The notes under the pieces: model-generated
Database searches by the model: none
What the model was told of the DNA's origin: nothing
Seen by the model: only the letters and a program-made list of their open reading frames with translations
In this document: one piece after another, positions 1-9,700 of the stretch
Layout: the number at the start of each line of letters is the position of its first letter
Numbering within the stretch: the first letter of the stretch is position 1
NCBI GenBank assembly: GCA_029262995.1
Contig: JAJCYH010000008.1
Span: 1-64,000 of the forward strand
Direction of reading: 5' to 3'
Source of the DNA: Saprospiraceae bacterium
Lineage (GTDB): Bacteria > Bacteroidota > Bacteroidia > Chitinophagales > Saprospiraceae
Length of the DNA stretch: 64,000 bases
Position numbers and translations under genes: made by a program

Positions 1-174
1 GCAACAACGCCTTTCACCATATCTTTTTGTTGTGCAGTAATTAGTGTAGCCGCAATATCTGCACGAAAAGCCATTAGGCCATTTCATTGCTACAAGAGTA
101 TCCACACAAGATTTGTCATCTCCAAATTGCTTTTGGAAGTCATAAATGCTTAGTCCTTTGAACAATTTATTCAT
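1..174 (-). CDS. IS1595-type transposase, N-terminal part (cut by window edge)
   Basis: The reverse strand reads 58 uninterrupted codons from an ATG at 174 down to the window edge. The protein starts MNKLFKGLSIYDFQKQFGDD and contains a zinc-ribbon pattern (CRYCGY, then Cys residues at the edge) after a KWPNGF stretch. A short helical lead followed by a W..GF.C..CG ribbon is the N-terminal layout of IS1595-family transposases. The DDE catalytic domain would lie outside the window, so intactness cannot be judged. No terminal inverted repeat was identified between 175 and 250. Confidence 0.72.
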   Translation of the reverse strand, partial: MNKLFKGLSIYDFQKQFGDDKSCVDTLVAMKWPNGFSCRYCGYTNYCTTKRYGERRCC

Positions 175-520
175 AATTATATGATTTGATTCAATCATAT
201 ATGAGTTTTACAGTGAAAGGTAAATGCGCAATTCAATTTTTTTATTAAACATATTTTGTTTTTTTATAATATGTTCTTATATTTGGAATACGAATATACC
301 TACCTGTCCGAATAGGACCTATTAATTACCGAGATAGAGCTATACATTATTGTAGTTACTAATATTCTTTTAAAGGATATGAAATAGAGCAAACAGTAAC
401 TACCAAACGAATTTAATGATCGGTAATTAGATACAAATATTTAAACGAATAGAGTTTTTCATTGCTATTGAAGTCAGCATTGGAGAACGACAATTTAATT
501 GCTAACGAATAAGGATTAAA
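175..520. other. Intergenic region upstream of the first HYR-type gene
   Basis: There is no coding sequence here. It holds the flank of the IS1595-type element and, at 255-285, a strong Bacteroidota-type promoter. The remaining 235 bases up to the start codon at 521 would be a long leader; no clear stem-loop or riboswitch was recognised. The start codon is preceded by an AAGGATT stretch that can serve as a weak ribosome binding site. Confidence 0.6.
255..285 (+). promoter_or_regulatory. Bacteroidota-type promoter upstream of the 1334-residue gene
   Basis: TTTG at 255-258 is followed after exactly 19 bases by TATATTTG at 278-285. This matches the Bacteroidota consensus TTTG-N19-TAnnTTTG at every position. 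It lies about 235 bases before the start codon at 521. A run including TTTTTTATAATATG between the boxes is also found at 6450-6463, upstream of the paralogous gene. Confidence 0.6.
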
Positions 521-3500
521 ATGAAGTGGACTATCAGGCTTATAAAAGGCTTTAGCTTTTTATGTATAATGGCCTTCTCACCAATTAATGCACAAAACAA
601 TTGCGACACAAACTGTTCGATTCAGTGCATTGGACAAATTAATGTTTCTCTTGATCAAAATTGTTCAACCGAAATCACTCCTGCGATGGGAGCAGTCGGA
701 GTTGAGTATTATTGTAATTCCTATTACTCAGTGAGCCTTTATGATGAATATGGCACTTTATTACCTAATGCGTTTGTTGGGATAGAGTACCATGATAAAC
801 TATTAACCTACAAGGTAACAGAGAATACTTGTGGCAATTCCTGTTGGGGAAAAGTATTCATTGAGTATAAGTATCCTCCACTCATTGAATGCCCAGGTGA
901 TTTGACACTGACGTGTGGTGCAGCACAGTTGCTGGCTGTCCCACCTGCATCGGGAGGTTGTGCAGACTTTGATGTGGTTCTTCATGAACAGATTAAACAG
1001 GATCTTAATTGTGATGATGAATATTCTTCAATAATAACCCGTACTTATAGGGCATATGACAGTTATGGTAATACATCTTACTGTAGTCATGATATATATA
1101 TCAGAAGGTTAAATGTTGAGAATATTGTTTTTCCAGGACCTGCGGTCATTTCTTGCACTGATACATTAATGCGATTTGATAGCAATGGTATACCAATTCC
1201 GTGGTACACTATACCTTTATCAGGTTCAGGTATGGGAGATGGGATACCAATAATATGTGATCCTGAAATTACAGATGGTCTCTATTGTCCATTAAATGAT
1301 GATCTCTCAGGTGTTCCATTAATTCCAAACAGTGGAGGAATAGCGATTATTGAAAATCCGGACATTTATGGTCCTAAATATATTGTTGAACATGTAGGAG
1401 AAACGAATAGTGCTGCAATATGTAATGCTATTCTAACCTATACTGATATGGAGATTCCAAATGTTGCTTGCAAACGTATGATTTTACGACAATGGAATAT
1501 CTTGGAGTGGTGGTGTTATGGAGAATTATCACAAGGTGCTGCTCAATTAATTACTATTATTGATGATGAGGCTCCAAGTTTTATTTGCCCAAGTGACTTT
1601 ACAGTATCTACGGATAGCGATTGCGGAGGTAATGTATATTTACAGCCAATTGAGGCTTATGATGAATGTGCAGGCAATATTGATGTAATGGTCCAACATT
1701 CTAATGGAACGCTTCATTCTAATGGTGGTTATGTAGATTTAAATTTGGGACACAATCAACTGACTTATATAGTATCAGATGGATGTTACAATCAAAGTAC
1801 TTGTAATGTTGAAGTTACAGTGGAGGACAGGCGCGCACCAGTGACAATTTGCGAAACCTATAAAGTTATATCAATAAGTACAAGTGCCCATACTCTTGTA
1901 TTTGCTGAACCCTTTGATAATGGTTCTTGGGATGAATGCGGCTTGGATCGTTTTGAAGTAAGAAGGATGGATAGTCTTTGTGTAGCTGCGGACACATTGT
2001 TTGATGCAAGTGTTAATTTCTGTTGTTCTGATGTTGGTAATGAAGTTATGGTTGTTTTCAGAGCTTATGACTGGAATGGTAATTATAATGACTGTATGGT
2101 TACAGTTGAAGTACAGGATAAAATCGCACCATCAATACAGTGCCCTCCCGATAGAACAATTCAATGTCAGGATGGTTATGATATCAATAATTTATCATTG
2201 ACCTTTGGTGAAGCTATAATTACTGATAATTGTTCTAATACTCAAATCGTTAAAGAAACTCCTGTCTCTGATGTAAATCAGTGCGGCGTAGGAACCATAA
2301 CAAGGTTTATAGACATAGTTGATACGGACAGTTTTACTATTGCACATTGTAAGCAATTAATTTCAATAGAAAATTATCAACCATTTGTTGGTGCCAACAT
2401 TCAATGGCCCTTGGATTATATTACTGAAGTTGTATGTGATGTCAGCAGTGTAGATCCACAGGATTTGCCAGAATTTTATAATTTCCCAAGTTTTGGATTT
2501 CATGATGAATGTACACTTTTAGGATATCAATATGAGGATAAGCGATTTGAATCAGGAAATGGTTGTGTACATATAAAGAGGACATGGAGAGTAATTAATT
2601 GGTGCGGTTCAAGTAATGGTGAATTTGATATATGGACTAACCCTGAGCCACAGATTATTGAAATAATAAATACGACTGCTCCAGTAATTGATGATCAAGA
2701 GGATTTACAATTTGAGTCGCAAGATGTTAATTGCGAGGGTGATTCTATCCAAGTCATTAGAACTGCTTCAGATGATTGTGAATTTTTAGGATGGTATCAT
2801 ACTGTAAGGAATGAATCAGGAGATACAATCAGGAATGGGTTATCTGATACATTGACAATGTATTTACCCGTTGGAACCTACACCGTTGAATGGGTAGTGC
2901 GTGATGGTTGCGGTAATTTTGACGTGGACTTTCAACAACTGACCATGATCAATACCAAGGCCCCAACACCTGTTTGCATCAATGGATTGTCTGTTAGTTT
3001 GGTCGCCATGGATTTAGATACGAATGGCATTTTGGATGCAGAAATAGTTGAATTATGGGCTTCCGATTTTGACATTGGGTCTACATATTCCTGTGGAAAT
3101 CCAATAGTTCTTAGTTTGTCTAGCGACATCAATATTAAGAATATTACATTCGATTGTGATGATATTGGCAGAAATGAAGTAAGGTTATATGCTACAGATG
3201 TCGTGACAGGATATCAAGATTTTTGTGTAAGTTTTGTTGATGTTCAGGATAATAATTCAATAGATATTTGTTCTGACACATTGGGAAGATCTACTTTATC
3301 TGGAGAAATATATACCGAGGAACTCGAATTAATTAGTGATGTGAAAATTAGCATAGGCGACAATTTGCCTATAGAAGTTACAGATACGTACGGGCAATAT
3401 GCTTTTGAAGATATGCCACTTGGAGGCAATTATGAAGTAATGCCAGAGAAAGACGATGATTATCTTAACGGTGTCACAACATTGGATTTAATACTTGTAC

Positions 3501-4525
3501 AAAGGCACATACTTGGAATGGAAAGTTTAATTAGTCCATATAAGTTATTGGCAGCTGACATTAATAATGACGGGAATATTTCTTCAACTGATTTAATTGA
3601 ATTGCGAAAACTTATTTTAGGAATTTACGATGACCTGCCATATAATAAGAGTTGGAGATTTGTAGATTCAGAATATCAGTTTATCGATAGTTGGAATCCA
3701 TGGATAAATGTTTTCCCAGAATCTCATGTTATTGATAATCTATCCTCTGATATGAAAATTGATTTTGTCGGATTGAAAGTAGGTGATGTAAATGCAACTG
3801 CTGCTGCGTCAAATAGTATTGGCAGTTCAGGAGCAAATCTTGTATCTAAGTCATTGGATCTAATTTTTGAGGAATCAAGTATTGAACAAGGAACAATCTT
3901 AAGCATTCCGATTTATGGCAAAGGATATAATGAAATTTTGGGATGGCAATTAGCATTGCAAAATGATCCTTCAATTGGGAAAGTAATAGAAATTGTACCT
4001 GGAAGTGTAGGTTTGAATATTGATGAGCATATTAATTTTGCCAAAAGTAATGCTGGAGAAATAAAAATAAGCTTTAGTAACACTGAGGCATTGACTTATA
4101 ATGAAGATGAAGTATTGTTTGAAATTGTTTTTGAAGCTTATCGCAAAACTAATGTTAATGAATTGTTTTCAGTCTCTGGTTTTGAAACGATGAATTCTGA
4201 GGCTTATAATAATGATATGGAAGTTATAGGCATCAACATTTTAGGCAAGAAGTCTAAAATGGAAAAGGCATCGATCTTGTCAGTAGCACCTAATCCTTGG
4301 TCAGATTTCGCAGCTTTAAATTATGAATTGCCAATAGCTGGTAAAGTTAATTTTCAGTTCTTTGATATGTCGGGCAGCTTATTGATGCAGCAGGAATTCG
4401 ATAGGTCATCTGGCAAACATGTATATAAGATCAGAAAGGAGATGTTAGACGCCAAAGGTATGATCTACGTGAGGATGACTACAGAATATTCGTCTTCCGA
4501 ATTTAAAATGGTAATTATAGAGTAA
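521..4525 (+). CDS. Giant exported HYR-like protein with dockerin-like, cohesin-like and T9SS type A sorting domains
   Basis: 1,334 residues. A signal peptide covers residues 1-25 (ends INAQ). The bulk is Cys-rich beta-sandwich modules of HYR/Ig-like style, seen in repeated phrases such as DDEAPSFICP, TYIVSDGC and VVFRAYDWNGN. Near 920-980 is a carboxypeptidase-regulatory-like segment (SGEIYTEELEL, YAFEDMPLGGNY). A dockerin-like pair follows (about 980-1040; TLDLILVQRHILG and DINNDGNISSTDLIELRKL). Next are a cohesin-like stretch (about 1107-1210, LGWQLALQNDPS) and a C-terminal sorting domain from about 1252 (APNPWSDF, FFDMSGSLL, ending KMVIIE). The protein is expected to be secreted by T9SS and anchored at or released from the cell surface; no enzymatic motif was recognised. 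It is closely related in sequence and order to the gene at 6717-10823, so the two are paralogs. Confidence 0.88.
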   Translation: MKWTIRLIKGFSFLCIMAFSPINAQNNCDTNCSIQCIGQINVSLDQNCSTEITPAMGAVGVEYYCNSYYSVSLYDEYGTLLPNAFVGIEYHDKLLTYKVTENTCGNSCWGKVFIEYKYPPLIECPGDLTLTCGAAQLLAVPPASGGCADFDVVLHEQIKQDLNCDDEYSSIITRTYRAYDSYGNTSYCSHDIYIRRLNVENIVFPGPAVISCTDTLMRFDSNGIPIPWYTIPLSGSGMGDGIPIICDPEITDGLYCPLNDDLSGVPLIPNSGGIAIIENPDIYGPKYIVEHVGETNSAAICNAILTYTDMEIPNVACKRMILRQWNILEWWCYGELSQGAAQLITIIDDEAPSFICPSDFTVSTDSDCGGNVYLQPIEAYDECAGNIDVMVQHSNGTLHSNGGYVDLNLGHNQLTYIVSDGCYNQSTCNVEVTVEDRRAPVTICETYKVISISTSAHTLVFAEPFDNGSWDECGLDRFEVRRMDSLCVAADTLFDASVNFCCSDVGNEVMVVFRAYDWNGNYNDCMVTVEVQDKIAPSIQCPPDRTIQCQDGYDINNLSLTFGEAIITDNCSNTQIVKETPVSDVNQCGVGTITRFIDIVDTDSFTIAHCKQLISIENYQPFVGANIQWPLDYITEVVCDVSSVDPQDLPEFYNFPSFGFHDECTLLGYQYEDKRFESGNGCVHIKRTWRVINWCGSSNGEFDIWTNPEPQIIEIINTTAPVIDDQEDLQFESQDVNCEGDSIQVIRTASDDCEFLGWYHTVRNESGDTIRNGLSDTLTMYLPVGTYTVEWVVRDGCGNFDVDFQQLTMINTKAPTPVCINGLSVSLVAMDLDTNGILDAEIVELWASDFDIGSTYSCGNPIVLSLSSDINIKNITFDCDDIGRNEVRLYATDVVTGYQDFCVSFVDVQDNNSIDICSDTLGRSTLSGEIYTEELELISDVKISIGDNLPIEVTDTYGQYAFEDMPLGGNYEVMPEKDDDYLNGVTTLDLILVQRHILGMESLISPYKLLAADINNDGNISSTDLIELRKLILGIYDDLPYNKSWRFVDSEYQFIDSWNPWINVFPESHVIDNLSSDMKIDFVGLKVGDVNATAAASNSIGSSGANLVSKSLDLIFEESSIEQGTILSIPIYGKGYNEILGWQLALQNDPSIGKVIEIVPGSVGLNIDEHINFAKSNAGEIKISFSNTEALTYNEDEVLFEIVFEAYRKTNVNELFSVSGFETMNSEAYNNDMEVIGINILGKKSKMEKASILSVAPNPWSDFAALNYELPIAGKVNFQFFDMSGSLLMQQEFDRSSGKHVYKIRKEMLDAKGMIYVRMTTEYSSSEFKMVIIE

Positions 4526-4656
4526 TATTATTTACTGATTTCGATTAGCAAAGCTCATAAAGTGGTCGATGTATAGACAATCCAAATAGCTTACACTTTA
4601 AATCAGTGATAAATTGCTTATAAAGAGCAATTGTAAGCTAGAACAATGTAAGTGTA

Positions 4657-5790
4657 ATGAATCAAAGAAAGATTTATTAAGAAGCAGGAGCATAATACTT
4701 ACACAGTTTCACTTTGTGATAACTTTAATATCGCCAGAACTTCTTGGTATATGCTCATCAAAAATCATTTACAATTTGGAAATGACTGCTTTTCACTCGG
4801 GTCAAAAGTTCCTAGAAGTATTTCGAACAAAACAGATTCTAAAATTGAAAATGAAATAATATGTTTAAGAAATAAACATCCAAATAGTGGTGCCAGGAAA
4901 TTAAGAAAATTACTTGAGTTAAATTTTTCCATTCAATATATTCCATCCGATACTACTGTCAATGCCATTTTAAAAAGAAGCGACTTAAATTCTGCAAGAA
5001 TATGAAGGGATTCCTTCAGCAGGATAATTAAACGCTTAATTCGGCACACAAGAATGCAACAAAATATGAAGTTCTGACTACAGAGGTAAACTTAAGATAG
5101 GTAATGGAAGGTATTGTAACTCTTTAACTGTATGTGATTATAACAGGTGAATGATTTTTAGGAATCAATTGTCGCTACAAAGCTTTTTGCTCAACTGTAA
5201 AACAAACATATATTATTATCTTTATCAATTAGGATATGACCGAATATTTTCATTCTGACCAAGATTGCCCCCTTGGTAGTATCTCAACACTTAGAAATTT
5301 TTCTAAACTGTGCTATTGGCTTATTGACCTTGATAGTGTTCCTGTTTTTTCCAATTCAGGATGCCCCAGTAAAATGGAAGATATGAAAGAATCTTTAAAG
5401 ATTTAAAGGCTTACTTTTAGATCAGAATTTAAAATACTCTTACTAAGCAACAAGATGTTATGAATTCTTTCAAAAGGGAATACATTAATATAGGACCTCA
5501 TGAATCTGTAAATATTGAGAATCCTTATAATTATTCATGAAAAATCAATTAGACAATTCCGTGAAAGAAAAACAGGCTATGATAACCCTATTGATTTCAA
5601 AATCATAAAGGTGACTAAGATTGGAGCTGCTAGATGGCGAAGCGTTCATTGGCTATGTACTTTTAGTGCTACTATCAATAGGCATGTCGCAGCTCAGGGA
5701 ATTGGAATTGATATATTACGACATGAAGTGTGTTCCTCAATATCTTCAATGTCAGTCAATGGATATATATACAGAAACACAGGATATGGT
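4657..5790 (+). pseudogene. Decayed IS481-type transposase
   Basis: Three-frame reading recovers an IS481-style transposase in pieces. The pieces are an HTH part (FNIARTSWYMLIKN near 4711), a linker (RNKHPNSGARKLRKLLE near 4868, then PSDTTVNAILKRSDL), a first core strand (KLKIGNGRYCNSLTVCDYN near 5091), and a second core segment (FHSDQDCPLGSISTLRNFSK near 5250, then CYWLIDLDSVPV and SGCPSKMEDMKESLK). The tail reads QQDVMNSFKREYINIGPHES near 5450, then a segment near 5590-5640 (DFKIIKVTKIGAARWR). Stops and frameshifts separate the pieces, so the element is dead. No terminal repeats were recognised. It sits between the first HYR-type gene and the remnant of a third paralog. Confidence 0.72.
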
Positions 5791-6425
5791 AAATCAAGTT
5801 TTAGTTGGGTTAAGGGGTAGTATTTTATCTGGCAACATTGATAAAGAAGAGTATCGACCCTCAAAAAATGGAATTACTTGGTGTAAGAAGTGGTGAGCTA
5901 AACTTTATTGAATGAGAAAATCCTAGCCTAATTGGTAAGGACAAAGGGATAATAATATTTAGCTATAATAATATGATAGATGAGAGTATTGATAAATCAA
6001 TTGCGCTATTTACACTAGTGGTAGTACCAAAGCAAAGTATAAATAGTTCAGAAGTTTTAAATGTAAGTTTTAAGATTACCAAACTTGAAGTATATTCTAA
6101 AGATGAAATTATTCAATTGTAGTTAGGTGTAGACGATAGAGAAAAGGGTAAAATCATTCATGTAATACCAATCCGTGGGTTGTTAATGTAAGTATTGAGC
6201 TATTCTTTAATGAATCAAGTCCAGTTGAATTACAGTTTATGATGTAAATGGTAGACTGATATTTATTGATTCTAAGGAATATAAAAAGGGCATTGCTAGC
6301 TATTCTATTGATAGATCAAAACTGGTTGAGTCTGGAATTATCTATGTAAAGTTGCTAAGTAGTGGTGAATTTTCAGAGTATAAGAGGATTATTATCAAAT
6401 ATTGGATACTATTTTTAATAAAATG
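5790..6425 (+). pseudogene. C-terminal remnant of a third HYR-type paralog (cohesin-like part plus T9SS tail)
   Basis: Read across frames, this stretch aligns with the C-terminus of the protein encoded at 6717-10823. DPQKMELLGVRSGELNFIE (near 5855) matches DPQMVEVIGIQNAGMTLVD. IALFTLVVVPKQSINSSEVL (near 6007) matches LLRIELIAKRDINSNEIF. VSIELFFNESSPVELQF, then YDVNGRLIF and SGIIYVKLLSSGEFSEYKRI, match the sorting domain. At least three frame changes and several stop codons break it. No N-terminal portion is present, and the IS481 remnant lies directly upstream. Insertion of the IS followed by deletion and decay would explain this (inference). Confidence 0.75.
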
Positions 6426-6716
6426 AAGAAAAAAAACTACATATTATTATTTTTTATAATATGTAATTAATATATTTGCCTTATGAATTCATTTATCCAG
6501 TGAATTCATATATCCCCTCTAACAGTAAATGATGTCCTAAATCATTAGGATAGCCTTGTATGTATTATTACTTGATTGGTAAAAGTAAGCATGTAAAGAC
6601 TATTCTAAACCTGACTTGTTGATTTGAACCTAACGTTGACTCGTAATGACTTAATGATTAAGTAATTATTGTATTCAATGAATTAAGAGCAGTATTAGAC
6701 TTCAAACTTTACAAAT
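6426..6716 (+). other. Intergenic leader of the second HYR-type gene
   Basis: No gene is visible. The stretch contains a -7-like TATATTTG at 6471-6478 within a context shared with the region upstream of 521. The rest is AT-rich with no recognised structure. Confidence 0.4.
6471..6478 (+). promoter_or_regulatory. Possible -7 promoter element (TATATTTG)
   Basis: TATATTTG matches the TAnnTTTG -7 box. Just upstream, 6450-6463 shares TTTTTTATAATATG with the promoter at 255-285. The -33 TTTG expected at about 6448 is not conserved, so strength is uncertain. The distance to the downstream start (about 245-330 bases) is similar to that of the first paralog. Confidence 0.35.
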
Positions 6717-9700
6717 ATGAGAATTAGTAATTCTACAACAGCTAACGACTTGACAATAGTGTCAAGGATGTCATTTAAAAACATGATATTAAAAAAAATG
6801 AGTAAACGAAAAATGAGCGTTATTAACATTATGTTAATATGCTTTTTAGGTGTTTCTGGGTATTCTCAGGGCCCTTGTGATGGTATGAAATGCATTACCA
6901 ATGTTAATTTGAGCCTCGATGAAAACTGCTCTTCAACTATTACGCCTGGTATGTTTGTACAGAACTTGAATTTTCCTCCTGAAGATTATGTCATTGAGGT
7001 ATATGATGCGCATGGGAATCAAGTAGATTCGATTTTTGGAATTGAAGATGTAAATGAGACTTTTGAAGTAAAAGTTTTTTTACCTGCTTGTGGAAATAAT
7101 TTTTGTTGGTCATATATGACTGTTGAATACAAACTTCCTCCAGCATTGGATTGTCCAGATGATCTTACTATTTCTTGTGGTGGATTAGACGTATTAGGAT
7201 TGCCAACTGCTGTTGAAGCGTGTGGAGGTCTGAATTTTACAGTTACACTGCACAATGAAATTAGAGAGCGATTGGATTGCGATCCTGATTACACACATAG
7301 AATTGAAAGAACCTATAGAGCTACTGACGAGATGGGTAATTTTGACGAGTGTAGTCATGAAATATTTCTTGAAAGAATATCATTAGATGATATTATGTTT
7401 CCTGAAAACAGAAGTGTTGGTGGATTAAATCCAATTTCATGTAATGATCCAGCATATTTATATAATGAAGATGGTATTCCTTTGCCTTGGTTATTTTCAG
7501 AAGTAGTGCCGGATATGGGTGGTGGATTTACTGGTTCTGGAACTAACATGGGTGGTGGATTTACTGGTTCTGGAACTTCCGGTGTTCCATTTATTTGTGA
7601 TAATAGTATTGTAAATGGTGTTTATTGTCCTTTGACTGGTTCTGGATCAGGTGCACCAATTATTCCAATGGGTGGTGCAACAAGCATCGGTCCTGATGGA
7701 TTGCCATTTATTGTACCGGGTGAAGTTAATCAAGTGTGTAATTCTGCTGTTACCTATTCTGATATTGAATTGCCTCAAGCGGGTTGTGTCAGAAAAATCA
7801 TGCGTACTTGGGAAGTGAGGGAATGGTGGTGTAATGGAGAGAATAGCAGAAGCTCTGTCCAGCTGATTGAGATTATTGATGATGAAGCACCAGTTTTTGA
7901 ATGTCCTCCAAGTCTTACCATTACAACAAATGATTATTGTGCTGCTTCTGTTGAACTTCCACCTGTTGATGCAGAAGATGCATGTGATAACGGAATAAGA
8001 GTTGCAATTGATTATCCAAATGGATACTTAAATGCAAACGGTGGATTGGTAGATCTTGAAGTTGGTGATAATATAGTAGATTATATAGTAAGCGATGATT
8101 GTTATAATAGCAGTAGTTGCAGAGTCTCTGTTCTAGTAAGAGATGATACTGAACCGGTATCTATTTGTGAACAAAGTACTGTAGTAGCAATTAGTCAATC
8201 TGGAACTACATTAGTATTTGCAGAAACTTTTGATGATGGAAGTTGGGATGAATGTGGTTTGGATAGATTTGAAGTCCGTAGAATGGATACTATATGTATT
8301 GCAGCTGATACTCTATTTGATTCGAGTATTAGTTTCTGCTGTTCAGATGTAGGAACTGAAGTTATGATAGTCTTCAGAGCATATGATCTCGGAGGAAATT
8401 ATAACGAATGTATGGTCAGAGTTGAAGTGCAGGATAAAGATATTCCTTTAATGACTTGTCCTCAAGATGTTACTATTGATTGTAGAGTACCTTTCGATTT
8501 AGAAAATCTAGATTTGGTGTTTGGAGATGAAGATGTAATAGATAACTGCGCTGCTCAACAGGTAGTCGTTGAAATTGTAACTTCTAATGTCAATACCTGC
8601 GGTATAGGTGAGATTATAAGAGAGTTCCAGTTAAGAAGTCTTGATAGCACACAAGTTTTAAGGTCATGTAAACAACGAATAAGTGTTGAAAATTTCACTC
8701 CTTTTGTTGAAGTTAATATTCAATGGCCACTAAATTACGATACTTTAGGACCATGTAATTATGACTTAGGACCTGATGAATTACCAGAACTTTATGCTTA
8801 TCCTAAATTTCTTGCAGGAGACGACGAATGCAGTTTATTAGGTTGGGATTTTGAAGACAGATTATTTGAATCAAGAGATGGTTTTGGAGCTTGTGCTCAT
8901 ATTGAAAGAACATGGTCCGTTATTAATTGGTGTAGTCAGATTAACGGTTCGTTCGAAGTGTTTACAATGAATCCACCTCAGATTATTGAGATTTTTAATG
9001 ATGTTTATCCATCAATTGATCCAGCTGATGATGTAACAGTTGAATCTTTAAATATTGATTGCGAAAGTGGTTTGATTGAAGTATCTCGCACAGCAACAGA
9101 TGATTGTGAAGAATTTTACTGGAGTTATGAAGTAAGAGACGATCAGATGAACTTGGTTGCAGTTGGTGATTCAAGCAGCTATATTGATACAATAATAAAT
9201 GGTGAATATGTAATTACATGGGTTGTTACTGATAGATGTGGTAATATTAATACTGATGAGCAAGCCTTGACCGTCATTAATAAGAAAGCACCGATTCCAA
9301 TTTGTATAAACGGATTTACAGTAAGTCTTGAGGAAGAAGTTCAGATGGGAGATACAACATATGTGGCTACCCTATGGGCAAATGATTTTGATGGAGGATC
9401 TTATCATCCGTGTGGTAACCCAATAACATTTAGTTTGGATTCTGACACTATGATTAATAACAGAGTATTTGATTGTAGTGATATAGGACCACAAGGTGTA
9501 CGAATGTGGGTGACAGATGTTGTTACAGGTGTCCAGGATTTTTGTTCTACAACGATTGAAGTTTTAGATAATCCTGATTGCCCCGATATGAATAGAGCAG
9601 ATGTTGCAGGTGAAATTTACACAGAAGAACTTGAAGAGGTTGAAGGTGTAAGTGTTGAACTTGACGGTGGTGACTTATTTGATATGACTACCAATAGCGG

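Noticed and set aside
4614-5005. Two overlapping short frames as separate small genes
   Set aside because: Their residues match consecutive parts of an IS481-type transposase split by frameshifts.
6717-6797. First ATG at 6717 as the true start of the second HYR-type gene
   Set aside because: It would place about 27 polar residues before the signal peptide; Met at 6798 or 6813 fits better, though the upstream start cannot be ruled out.
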